Source: Quadrisphaera sp. INWT6 (GTDB lineage: Bacteria; Actinomycetota; Actinomycetes; Actinomycetales; Quadrisphaeraceae). From it: a stretch of DNA of 64,000 bases. The translations under genes and the position numbers were made by a program. Position 1 is the stretch's first letter. The number at the start of each line of letters is the position of its first letter. The stretch is taken from assembly GCF_015390235.1 (NCBI RefSeq), contig NZ_VUOH01000003.1:372001-436000 (forward strand), written 5' to 3'. Shown here one piece after another: positions 8,551 through 17,321 of the stretch. The notes under the pieces are model-generated. The model was not told where the DNA came from. It made no database searches and worked only from the letters and a program-made list of their open reading frames with translations.

Positions 8551-8990
8551 CCGGCGTGGTCCTCAGCGTGGCTCTCGGCGTGCTCCTGAGCCTGCTCGTG
8601 CGCCTGCTCGGAGGGGTCGTCCTCCGCGTGGCTAGCGAGGCCGTCGAGGTCGGCCAGGAAGTCCTCGGCGCTGGTCGAGACGGTGACCTGTCCGGCGCGC
8701 ACGTGCTCGTCGACCTCAACCTCGCCGGCCTGCCAGTGCTCGGTCCAGAACCAGGCCTGGTCGGCGGGGATGGCGAGCATGGGGCGGACCTCTAGGACGC
8801 CGTCCTCGCGCTCGGTGAGCTCGAGCTGGGCGCCGGGGGTGTCCAGTCCGAGGCGGGTGCGCACGGCCGGGGGCAGCATGACGGCGCCGCGGCTCTGGAC
8901 GGAGACGAAGCCGTGGAAGCGCTCGGCGCTCTTGGCGCGGGTGCGGCGTGGGCGGGTGGGACCGGCCGAGGCGCTGGCGGCGTCCGTCAT
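8547..8990 (-). CDS. AbrB/SpoVT-type antitoxin
   Basis: This 147-residue protein has a swapped-hairpin AbrB-like DNA-binding segment (SVQSRGAVMLPPAVRTRLGLDTPGAQLELTER), preceded by a basic tail. Its acidic C-terminal part ends in repeated HAE/EQA motifs that could wrap the toxin. ATG 8990 follows a tiny upstream frame. It precedes the toxin gene with a 4-base overlap. The spacer to the divergent integrase remnant contains an AGTAG-CTACT inverted repeat near 9030-9050 that may be its operator. Confidence 0.78.
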   Translation of the reverse strand: MTDAASASAGPTRPRRTRAKSAERFHGFVSVQSRGAVMLPPAVRTRLGLDTPGAQLELTEREDGVLEVRPMLAIPADQAWFWTEHWQAGEVEVDEHVRAGQVTVSTSAEDFLADLDGLASHAEDDPSEQAHEQAQEHAESHAEDHAG

Positions 8991-9128
8991 ACCGTCATAG
9001 TACGGCGCTGCAGCGTCGCCAACAAGTAGTTTTACTGCACTACTGCGATGCGATGCCCTGTAGGTCAAGGAGTTCGGTTTCATCACCCTTGCCGCGGTAG
9101 CGCGGCATAATGGCACGAATCCCGCCCT

Positions 9129-10443
9129 ATGACGGCACCACGTCCCCGATGCGGCCCAGCTGTCGCCCGCGGCACCTACCGTCGGGTCGTGGCCTTCCCC
9201 GCCCCCCTTGGTGTCGACGCTGACGCCGACGTCGTCTCCCATAAGAGCGTCGCCCTCGACGGAGTGATGGACAGCGGCCTTGACTGCGAGCTCCCCATGG
9301 GTCCCGTCATCGACACGGGTGCGCGCGACCGTGTCGACGGCGACGACATCGACGACATCGACGACGAGAACGTCCTCACCGATGCAGCACTCGGAGAGCA
9401 GCTGCTGCTCGCCTCGACCGGCGTCCTGCCGGAACTGGCCGGCCTGCCCGAGCGCGAGGCGGCCTATGCCCGCGCCGCCCGGGCGGAGAACACCCTGCGC
9501 GGGTACCGCTTCGACTGGGCCGACTTCACCACCTGGTGCACCGCCCACGACGCCGACCCGATGCCCGCGGACGCCGGCGGCGCTGACCGGCTACCTCGTG
9601 GCCCTGGCTGAGACCGGCGCGAAGGTCGGCACACTCTCGCGGCGCCTGTCCTCGATCAAGTTCGCCCACGCCAGCGCCGGGCACCCCGACCCCGCCACCC
9701 ACCCCCGCGTCATGGCCGTCTGGGAGGGCATCCGCCGAGTGCACGGCGCCCCGCCGGAGCAGGCGGCCCCGCTGATGCCGCCACTGCTGTTCGACGTGCT
9801 GGCGGCCTGCCCGGTCACCCGCACCTGGCCAACCCCGGCGACGACCGCCACCACGTCGGGTCGCCGCTCGAGGTCAGCGGTCCGAGCACACGAACCGGAC
9901 CTGACCGGGGCCCGCGACCGCGCGCTGCTGCTGGTGGGCTTCGTGGGTGCGCTGCGGCGCAGCGAGCTCACCGCACTGGACCTCGGCGACGTCGCCGAGC
10001 ACCCTAACGGGCTGGTGCTGTCCCTGCCCCGGTCGAAGACCAACCAGACCGGTGAGCACGCCGAGCTCGTCGTCCTGCCCCGCGCGGGTAACCCCGACCG
10101 CTGCCCTGTGGTGGCGCTGCAGCGCTGGCTGGAGCTTGCCGGCATCACCGAGGGCCCGGTGTTCCGCGGCGTGACCAAGGCCAACCGCGCAGGTGGGCGG
10201 CGTCTGCACCCAGAATCGGTGACCACCCTGGTCAAGGGCGCTCTGGCCCGCACCGGCGCCCCGACCACCGGGTACAGCGGGCACTCGTTGCGGGCGGGGT
10301 TCGTCACCTACGCCCACCTGCGCGGCTCGAGTGACCGCGCCATCGCCCACCAGACCCGGCATCGCTCGATGGCCTCTCTAGGGGGTTACGTGCGGATCTC
10401 CCACGCGTGGACCGACAACGCCGCCACCGCTCTGGGCCTGTAA
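9129..10443 (+). pseudogene. Tyrosine recombinase, frameshifted
   Basis: An integrase of about 435 residues is split in two frames. The 5' frame (9129-9611) carries an acidic N-terminus and the core-binding start LRGYRFDWADFTTWCTAHDAD. The 3' frame runs LTGYLVALAETGAKVGTLSRRL to the stop at 10443 and holds the catalytic blocks ALRRSELTALDL, GHSLRAGFVT and SLGGYVR. One extra base near 9574-9582 breaks the frame. The stretch around 9830-9895 also reads oddly and may contain a compensating pair of shifts. It may be inactive or a read error. It is divergent from the antitoxin gene. Confidence 0.8.
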
Positions 10444-10499
10444 AGATCACGTCGGTCTGCAGCCCCAAGCGACGTCCTGTTATCGAGAAGGGTGGACTG

Positions 10500-11210
10500 A
10501 TGGAAATCTTGGCCATAGCGAAATCGCTCACCTCGTTGGCGCCTGCCCTCGTGGAGCAGCTTCGTCAGCGCGAGGCACCGGCCATCACCGTCACCGAGCT
10601 CACGATGAATTACCTCCGCACATGGGACCTGGTCACTCCCCAGCAATTGCGCTTGGAAGACGGACCCACTCAGCTGAATGAGACTGATATCCGCGGGTGG
10701 TTTGTCCGGAATCGCGCGGCAGTGCCAGCAGCGGAAACCTTTCTCCTGGTCGAAGTCACTGGCCAGACCAAGGCAGTCACCAGGATCACAGATCTGGGTC
10801 CCGAGGTCATCACCGTCGAAGACTCATATACCGGGGCATACGTGTTGTCACCACCGGCCGGAGCCAGTGATGTCGAGAACATCTTCTTTGACCTCGACAA
10901 GCCTCACCGGGGAGCGTTGCTGGATCTGTGGCCCGAAGAGCAGCCTCCCAACCGACCATACTTCTTGAACCGGAGCATCCATCTGGGCCCACAGGAGTCA
11001 GTAACCTTCGTCGTTCGTGCACGGACCGATCTTTCCAAGGTCACATGGCGCCTCCGCATCGCGTACCGCATCGGCGGTCTACGTGAAAGAACGTGGGTCT
11101 CGAAGGAGCAGTGGACGGTGAGCTCGGCCCACCGGGTGTCTCAGAGATTGTTGTGGCGGTGGTGGAAGGAGCCACGGGGACTAATTCGCGAAGAAGACGA
11201 ATTGCTCTAG
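10500..11210 (+). CDS. Unknown protein upstream of the DUF4209 gene
   Basis: This 236-residue protein begins MEILAIAKSLTSLAPALVEQLRQRE, a possible amphipathic or membrane-associating helix. A beta-rich middle (VEVTGQTKAVTRITDLGPEVITV) is followed by a basic end. I recognise no family or catalytic motif. ATG 10500 follows a GAAGGGTGG ribosome site. It is followed after 22 bases by the DUF4209 gene, so the two are probably one operon. GC content is visibly lower than in the chromosomal genes nearby, in keeping with transfer. Confidence 0.75.
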   Translation: MEILAIAKSLTSLAPALVEQLRQREAPAITVTELTMNYLRTWDLVTPQQLRLEDGPTQLNETDIRGWFVRNRAAVPAAETFLLVEVTGQTKAVTRITDLGPEVITVEDSYTGAYVLSPPAGASDVENIFFDLDKPHRGALLDLWPEEQPPNRPYFLNRSIHLGPQESVTFVVRARTDLSKVTWRLRIAYRIGGLRERTWVSKEQWTVSSAHRVSQRLLWRWWKEPRGLIREEDELL

Positions 11211-11232
11211 CCCACCCCTACAAGGAGTTCCC

Positions 11233-13065
11233 GTGAGTGATGACCCGGCGTCTTCGGCGCCCAACGGTGTCGACCCAGCGTGGTGGTTGACCGCCTACAC
11301 GGACGCTGAGGCCGGCCTGGCAGAAGCGCCGGACCTGATCGCGGGCAAGCTCTTCGCCTTGGCCCGTGACGCCCCTGAAGGCACCCTCCAGCGGCGGGTC
11401 CTGGAGGTCTTGGCGCGGGCATCGAGCCCCCAGCTTGAACCCGAGGACTGGGAAGAACCGTTCGTCGCGATGCGCGTGACGAGCCGAGGACGCACGGCGG
11501 TGCCGGACGATCTCGAGGCTGACGAGCGGACTCTCCTCGGGCAGCTAGTACCTCTCATCACCCCCTCACCGCTGCGCGCACGAGCCGCCGACATCGCGTG
11601 GACCTACGGCGATCGGAGACGGCGTGACCTACTGATGGTTGCGATCGAGGCCTACCTCGACCTTCCCTTAGACCGCCACACCTGGGTCCGCCTTGCCCAC
11701 GACAGCTACAAGCGTGCGCTGGAATTGGCGCGACGCAGTGGCGCCGCCGGCCGCCCTCAGCTGCGCGAGGCCACCGATCGGCTGCAAGAAGTGATCACAA
11801 CCGAGGCGTCTGAGTCGGTCCTGGTGGCTGACTGCTCAGAGCTCCTACGCGCATTCGGACGCTTGGGCGCGGAGCAGGCCCATCTGGTGGCGGAGCAGAT
11901 CCAAGCGCGGGCGGCCGCGACGCTGGCGGCCAACACCCACCTGTCACGGCGTCTAGAGGAGGAGGCACGCTCCTGGTACGGCAAGTGCGGCCAGCCGGAG
12001 CTCGCCCTTGGCTGTACCGCAAGGGTCGCGCAGACCTTCGTCCGAGAGGCCGAAGCGCGCCAGGCATCAGACTTCTCAGCCTCCATGAGCGCGGGGCGTT
12101 CTTACGAGCGCGCCATCGCGGCCCTGCGCCAGCTGCCGACTCGCTACCGACAAGAGCATGGCCTTGAGGAGCGGATCCGCGAGCTGCGTGCTCGCGCCGA
12201 CGAGTCACGTCGAGCGCTACTGGACTCGATGGTCGCGATAGAGACTGAGCCTTTCGATCTGACCGACTCGGCTCGCACTGCCCGCGCTGCGGTCTCGGAA
12301 AAGACTCCGAGTGAAGCATTGCGCCAGTTCTGCCGACTGCGCCCCCCTTTCGACTTCGAGGAGTTCATGGGATCGGCGCGCGAGCAAGCCTTGGGAGGGC
12401 TGTCCAGGCTTTTCTCCCAAGAGACATACACCGCAAGCGGTCAACGAGTCGCTGCCCGGGGTGGGCTCGCGGGAGAGACGGATGAGGACTACACCTGGGC
12501 GCAGGCAGTCAAGAACTTCGAGTACCGCGTCGCGATGATTGTCTCGGGTGTGATCCTACCGGCTCAAGAGGCTTTGACCTTCGAGCATCGCTATCCCTTT
12601 CCCACTCTGCTGCACCTGTGCGAGCGGTCACCCTCGGTGCCTCTTGGACACGAAGCTATGTGGGCGCGGGGAATCTGGCACGGACTTCGACAGGACTACC
12701 CCTCCGCGGCGGCTCTTCTCGTTCCTCAGATCGAGCAGCTCATCCGGACTCACCTCAAGAGCCATGGCGTGCACACGCTCATGGTCGATGACCGCTCTGG
12801 TGTGGAGACCGAGAAGAGTCTCGGCGCGCTGCTGGATGTTCCAGATCTGGAAACGACTCTCGGCGAGGTGTTTGTATTTGAACTGAAAGCGCTGCTGGTA
12901 TCTAAGGAGGGGGCGAACTTGCGCAACGCTATGGCGCACGGGCTGCTCAACGACGAAGGTGCAGTCTCCTCGAACACCGTCTACATCTGGTGGCTCACTC
13001 TCTTTTTCGCATTTGCGCCATTCTTCTCAGAAGGCCCTGGCACTTCCGATGTGGGGGATGCGTGA
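11233..13065 (+). CDS. DUF4209 protein with HEPN-like RNase motif
   Basis: This 610-residue protein has a long helical N-terminal region and a C-terminal DUF4209-like domain. That domain contains LRNAMAHGLLNDEG, with Arg564 and His569 in the R-x4-H spacing of HEPN ribonucleases. Upstream lie AMWARGIWHGLRQDYPSAA and VPQIEQLIRTHL, also typical. HEPN proteins often cleave RNA in phage defence or toxin systems; that role is inferred from the motif and the neighbourhood. GTG 11233 follows AAGGAG with good spacing. It is coupled to the preceding unknown gene. Confidence 0.8.
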   Translation: MSDDPASSAPNGVDPAWWLTAYTDAEAGLAEAPDLIAGKLFALARDAPEGTLQRRVLEVLARASSPQLEPEDWEEPFVAMRVTSRGRTAVPDDLEADERTLLGQLVPLITPSPLRARAADIAWTYGDRRRRDLLMVAIEAYLDLPLDRHTWVRLAHDSYKRALELARRSGAAGRPQLREATDRLQEVITTEASESVLVADCSELLRAFGRLGAEQAHLVAEQIQARAAATLAANTHLSRRLEEEARSWYGKCGQPELALGCTARVAQTFVREAEARQASDFSASMSAGRSYERAIAALRQLPTRYRQEHGLEERIRELRARADESRRALLDSMVAIETEPFDLTDSARTARAAVSEKTPSEALRQFCRLRPPFDFEEFMGSAREQALGGLSRLFSQETYTASGQRVAARGGLAGETDEDYTWAQAVKNFEYRVAMIVSGVILPAQEALTFEHRYPFPTLLHLCERSPSVPLGHEAMWARGIWHGLRQDYPSAAALLVPQIEQLIRTHLKSHGVHTLMVDDRSGVETEKSLGALLDVPDLETTLGEVFVFELKALLVSKEGANLRNAMAHGLLNDEGAVSSNTVYIWWLTLFFAFAPFFSEGPGTSDVGDA

Positions 13066-13174
13066 GGCGACGGGGACACCAGCTTGTAGGCGCTGGCGGC
13101 GCACGGCGGTGCCTGCTCCCCTGCACCGCCGCGGTGGCCGGGTACTGACGGACTCCTCGCCCGGTCCACGGGTG

Positions 13175-13204
13175 TAGCCCGCCCGGTAGCGAGAGCCCGG
13201 GCTA
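13175..13204. terminator. Weak hairpin after the DUF4209 gene
   Basis: Seven-base arms (13175-13181 and 13198-13204) pair perfectly around a 16-base loop, 110 bases past the DUF4209 stop. It could be the operon terminator. Confidence 0.35.
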
Positions 13205-13285
13205 TCTGCCTGGCCGCAATGTCGGCCTGCGCGTCTAGCGTCGCCTCGAGGGCCGTCCTGGCCCGCAGATGAGAGGGGTTGCAGC

Positions 13286-14080
13286 GTGGCGCGCACGACG
13301 GCAAGCCAGATCGAGCAGATCGAGCTGGGGGCTCTGGACAGCAAGCGGCCTCTGGCGGATGTGCTGCGGCGGTGTGTGGCCCTGGGAGGCCGGTCGGGTT
13401 CGGAGCAACTACGGGACTGGGCTCGCCTGGAGCTGGACGGTTACAGCGGCGGCGACCATGACCTTCCCCGGTACCGCACCGTCACGGCGGCCCTGTGCAT
13501 CGACGGCTCGGACTCTCGCAAGATTGTCACCGGCCAGCAGATCTCGACCTTCGACATCCCGGAGTTCGCAAGGGAGGCCATTAGCGCATCCGCGCCCATT
13601 CCCTATGGTGTCGCAGAGCTGGAGAGGCTGGCCAAGCACACCGAGTCCATCAAGATGCAGGACTCGATGATGCCCGAGCTGGTGCATCTCATGAACAGGC
13701 AGAACGATCGCGGATCGGCGATCCACGCCATGTACTGGCAGATCTCCTCCGCAAGCATCCACGGCATCCTGGATACCATCCGAACCAACCTTGTAGCCCT
13801 CGCCGCTGAGATGCGAGCCGCAGGCACCACCGACGTGCCGACCCCTGAGGCCGCGGACCAAGCAGTTCAGGTCGTCATCCATGGGGTCAAGCGCAGCTCC
13901 ATCACCGTGAACACCCATCAGGCCTCCGGGAGCGGGGATGGATCCCGGGCGTTCACCCCGCCGCCATCAACGGCGGCCACGCCTCGGGTGCCATCATGGG
14001 TTCGCGGACCGTGGGGCTTCGCTGTCGGTGCAGCGGGGATCGTGGGCGCGGTCGCCGGCGTTGCGACGTGGGCGGGTTGA
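13286..14080 (+). CDS. AbiTii-domain protein, membrane-anchored
   Basis: This 264-residue protein begins with the AbiTii-like block PLADVLRRCVALGGRSGSEQLRDWARLELDGY, followed by LPRYRTV. AbiTii is named for abortive-infection proteins that restrict phage; the molecular activity is not known to me. A helical middle section and a Ser/Thr/Pro linker lead to a single C-terminal hydrophobic segment (about 243-262, GFAVGAAGIVGAVAGVATW), so the protein is probably tail-anchored in the membrane. GTG 13286 follows GAGAGGGG. It stands alone, downstream of the DUF4209 operon. Confidence 0.8.
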   Translation: MARTTASQIEQIELGALDSKRPLADVLRRCVALGGRSGSEQLRDWARLELDGYSGGDHDLPRYRTVTAALCIDGSDSRKIVTGQQISTFDIPEFAREAISASAPIPYGVAELERLAKHTESIKMQDSMMPELVHLMNRQNDRGSAIHAMYWQISSASIHGILDTIRTNLVALAAEMRAAGTTDVPTPEAADQAVQVVIHGVKRSSITVNTHQASGSGDGSRAFTPPPSTAATPRVPSWVRGPWGFAVGAAGIVGAVAGVATWAG

Positions 14081-14299
14081 AGCTCATTCGTTTGATGTGA
14101 CCCTCCGGCACGTGTCCGGGAACGCCCCGTCTTGGACACCAGGTGTCGGCCGGGCCAGCGAGGCTCGGACGCTGACCGATACCGGCGACGGCGCCGCCCC
14201 GAGCCACCCCGCTCACCGCCGGCGGTGGTCTTGCGATGGAAGGCGCCAGTGGCGCAGGGCCCGACCCAGCCACAGACATCGACGGCGCCCGTGACGCAG

Positions 14300-14648
14300 A
14301 CTGCACCCCCCGGCTGCGCTCCAGCCCGGGGACCTGGGTGACCTCAGTCCAGAGCAGCTGGCATCACTGGCCAGTGGTTAGCGTTGGCCGCACTGTCCCA
14401 ACGCGGCGAAGCAGCCGAGCCGGATTTGTTGGCGGTGGGCTGGCTGGCCCAGCACGCAGCTACCGCCGATGTCTTCCGTCAGCCGTGGCCGGTGCCTACG
14501 GACCAGTCTCGCGAGGTCTGAACTGGGCTACCTTCCCGCCGGCCTAGGAGTACTAGCCGAGTTGGTAGAGGCCGCCATCGCGGAGGTCAGCACCCCCGAG
14601 GCCCGCTACCAAGACGCGAGCGGGCTCACTCGCAGGCATCTACATTGA
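14300..14648 (+). pseudogene. Remnant of an unrecognised gene
   Basis: Protein-like sequence continues across at least three frames. First comes LQPGDLGDLSPEQLASLASG, then LAALSQRGEAAEPDLLAVGW with DVFRQPWPVPTDQSREV, then SELGYLPAGLGVLAELVEAA with STPEARYQDASGLT. Each piece has plausible coding composition, and together they look like one gene broken by indels. I do not recognise the family. It ends just before the deoxyribosyltransferase-like gene. Confidence 0.4.
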
Positions 14649-14679
14649 GCGGCAACTGATCCCTAACGTAAGGGCCTCG

Positions 14680-15512
14680 ATGTACAACCTGCTTGTTGGA
14701 TTCCCGGAAGGATCGGCCTCTCGCGAGAGGGTCCTGGAGTACACCGAGGACCACATCCGCCAATACCTGTCTCCAAACGGTCAGGTCGATCTCTCGCGGT
14801 TGCTCCACTTCCCAACGCTGGTCATGCCTGAGGTGGGCCAGCCCAACTCGACGCAGACTGCTCGTGTCGGCCACATCGAGGATGTTGCCGTCAACGGGAG
14901 GACCCTCACCTTCCGCTTCGTGCCCAACCCCGGGATCGCCGAGTTCGACCTGGGATACGTACAGTCGATCGCAAACCGCCTGCAGATTACTGACTGGGAG
15001 TTCACGCGCACCCACTGGGCGGTCAAGGACGTTGACCTGCTCAGGGTGCTACTGGGAAGAGCGGGTCTACCTGACCTGGCGCCCCAGGTTTTCAGCTTCC
15101 CCACGCGGACTCCCGTGGAGTCCGACCTCGTCGCCGTCATGATGCCCTTCGACCCCGGCTTCGACGCCACGTACGCGGCCATCAGGGGGCCGCCAGTGAC
15201 ATGGGGATGCGCTGCCACCGGGCTGACGACATTTGGGACAACAACCACATCATGGATGACGTCATCAGTCTCATCTGGCGGGCCCGCGTCATAATTTCCG
15301 ACTTGAGCAATAAGAATGCCAATGTTTTCTATGAGACGGGTATCGCGCACACACTGGGCAGGGACGTCGTGCCGATCGCTCGGTCAATGGACGATGTGCC
15401 GTTCGACCTGCGCTCTATCCGCTCAGTGATCTATCTGCCGAACGGAGAGGGGCTATCCCAGCTGCGAGATAGAGTTGCTGGGCGGATCCGAACTCTGACA
15501 ACTGGTCGTTGA
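14680..15512 (+). CDS. Nucleoside deoxyribosyltransferase/TIR-like protein, frameshifted
   Basis: Two frames together encode about 277 residues. The first (from ATG 14680) has an uncharacterised N-terminal domain and then LVAVMMPFDPGFDATYAAI at about residue 150. The second continues GMRCHRADDIWDNNHIMDDVISLIWRARVIISDLSNKNANVFYETGIAHTLG. This MPF...ADD...DLS-N-NVFYE-G-AH pattern marks a nucleoside 2-deoxyribosyltransferase-like/TIR-like superfamily found near defence genes, where relatives act on nucleotides or NAD+. A missing G in the run 15185-15189 explains the shift. The conserved acidic residues survive, so the intact protein could be active. No ribosome site is obvious. Confidence 0.75.
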
Positions 15513-15736
15513 TGCCTGCCTACCCCACGAGCCGCGGAGTGCACAGCACGACGGGAGCCTCGGCATTGGCGCCCTGTTCGCAACGAACACGCACCGGCAA
15601 TCCCACTTCCTAGGTTGTGGGACGGTCGGCAACCGGCGCCGTCAAGATCGCGCCTCACGCTCGTCACGCCGTCCCAGAAGTCGTGCCCACTGCACCGTCC
15701 CGCAGAGGCCGTCCGGAGCCAACTTCCGGTACGTTC

Positions 15737-15966
15737 GGGCCGCCTACCTCGGCATCGGCAAGCCCACGATCTCGCGGCAGCTCGCCACCCTGGAGCGCCT
15801 CGGCCTCATCGAGCGCTCGCGCGACGCCGAGGACGCCCGTGCCCATGTCATCAGGCTCACTCCGGCCGGAGCCGCCCAAGTCGAGCAGGTGCGCGCGGCG
15901 CGCCGCGCCCACGTGCACGAGATGCTCAGCCGCTGGATCGATGACGACGTGGAGCTGCTGGCGGCG
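15737..15966 (+). pseudogene. Fragment of a MarR-family gene
   Basis: The frame AYLGIGKPTISRQLATLERLGLIERSRD through DDDVELLA is nearly identical to residues 56-136 of the intact MarR gene at 18494-18961. The first third of the gene and its true end are missing; the frame continues into unrelated sequence to 16164. It looks like a partial duplication. Confidence 0.75.
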
Positions 15967-16680
15967 TCCCTGCGCCCACCAGCTCGGACCGCAGGTCCGA
16001 GACGACCGGCGCCCTGGCGCCGGTCGCGACGCCAGCCAGGGCGAAGGACGGCGGTGGGTGCTCGACGCGCCGCCAGGCACCGTCGGCACCCCCGCCGACC
16101 GCAGCTTGCACCACGATCGACAAGCGCGGCCAGAGGCGACGGAACGTCCGCCACCGCACCCTAAAGTGATCGACAAGGCGCCTGGACAGTGGGACGATCA
16201 TGGCCTGGCCGCCGCGGGCGCTCCGAGTCCCCAACCCGCGGCGGCCCATCACGACCTCAGCTGCTGACCAGCCGCTCGCGCCGAGCGTGCCCGCCATCAC
16301 GTGTGCAGCCTCTGCTCGACCCCAGCCGGCACGTACGGCCGCACGGTCGCTGCTGCACCCGCCGCCGTCACCTGCGGGCGCCTGGTGCGTGGGCTACCGA
16401 AGGGGCGAGCGCTCCGTGTTCCCCACCACCCAGCTCGACGCTGCTCGAGCGTTCGAGCCCTGCCGCGTGACAGCGCTGGGAGCAGCTTGCAAGAAATTCT
16501 TGAGGTAGGCCCTGCGCTGCTCCTGCACAGCGCAGAGCGCTTCGTGGGCGAGGTGGTCCTCGGAGTGCACGTCCATGACTCCCCCTTCCCCGGGGCAGGG
16601 CGATCCTCACACCCCACCGAGCACCTGCTGCGTCGCATACGACGTGACAGGTGGCCCACCACAGGGTCACTATGAGCGAG
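15967..16680. other. Stretch without a clear gene
   Basis: No recognised gene is seen. A 60-residue minus-strand frame at 16394-16576 (starts MDVHSEDHLAHEAL, contains EQRRAYLKNFLQAA) has a purine-rich GGGGGAG before its ATG and could be a small protein. The evidence is weak. Confidence 0.35.
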
Positions 16681-16731
16681 CGGCCGTTGCTGTCCGTTGC
16701 GTCCCTCCTGGCGCAACGTCAGCAACGGCCG
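16681..16731. promoter_or_regulatory. Long hairpin upstream of the STAS gene
   Basis: A 12-bp outer stem (16681-16692 with 16720-16731) and a 7-bp inner stem (16695-16701 with 16712-16718) are separated by a 2-by-1 internal bulge. The loop is 10 bases. It lies 110 bases before the STAS start and no gene ends just before it on the plus strand, so it may be a leader structure or a mobile-element end. Confidence 0.5.
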
Positions 16732-16841
16732 ACCACATCACCATCTGAGGACCCCGCAAGACCGGTCGGGCCAGCACCAGCCAGCACCAGCCGAGACCGG
16801 TCAAGACCGGTCAAGACCGCGAGCACCGCAGGAGGCCCGAC

Positions 16842-17321
16842 GTGGACGCCTTCGCCATCACCGACTCCACCCCCACCGTCGCCCCTGGTGATGTCGAGAG
16901 TGATGTCGGGGGCGATGCCCGGGGTGATGTCCAGACCAACGTCTGGGTGGTCCACCCCAGCGGGGACTTGGACGCCTTCAGCGCCACCAGCCTGCTGGAC
17001 CACACCACCGCAGGACTTGCCGGACGCCCCCCGGGGGTCTTCCTCATCGACCTGAGCGCAGTGGGCTTCCTGGACTCCGTGGGCCTCGGGGTATGCACCG
17101 CCACCCTCAAACGCGCCCAAGCCGCCGGCCACCGCGCCGCCCTAATCGCCCCCGGAACCACCATCCGGCGGTTACTGGCACGCACCGGCATCGCCCGGGC
17201 CTACCCCGTACACCGCAGCGTGGACCAAGCCCTCACCGAGGGCGCCCACCTGGCGGCACCGACTAGGGCGTGTCTGAGCGATCACGCTGCGTTCGGGGTA
17301 CTACCCCCACATGGCAGCTGA
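16842..17321 (+). CDS. STAS-domain anti-anti-sigma factor, 3' end interrupted by an IS
   Basis: This STAS protein of the SpoIIAA/RsbV type is expected to release a sigma factor by binding an RsbW-like kinase in the cytosol. The signature is FLIDLSAVGFLDSVGLGVC (about residues 67-85), with the phosphorylatable Ser in the DS-x-GLG block. The GTG at 16842 follows AGGAGG. The natural reading frame is cut at codon 141 by the IS element at 17266; the last 18 codons shown are IS sequence. If the IS is removed, the frame continues through a PVTPAA-rich repeat to 18504 and overlaps the MarR start. Confidence 0.88.
   Translation: MDAFAITDSTPTVAPGDVESDVGGDARGDVQTNVWVVHPSGDLDAFSATSLLDHTTAGLAGRPPGVFLIDLSAVGFLDSVGLGVCTATLKRAQAAGHRAALIAPGTTIRRLLARTGIARAYPVHRSVDQALTEGAHLAAPTRACLSDHAAFGVLPPHGS

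Noticed and set aside
9103..9117. CCGCGGTAGCGCGG as another copy of the recurring motif
   Set aside because: It shares only the GGTAGC core and is a local inverted repeat. The flanking CTGYCC and GAC ends are missing.
16453..16475. A partial match to the tRNA-Met T-arm as right attachment site
   Set aside because: Only GTTCGAGCCC matches; the flanks differ. This is too short to be an attachment repeat.
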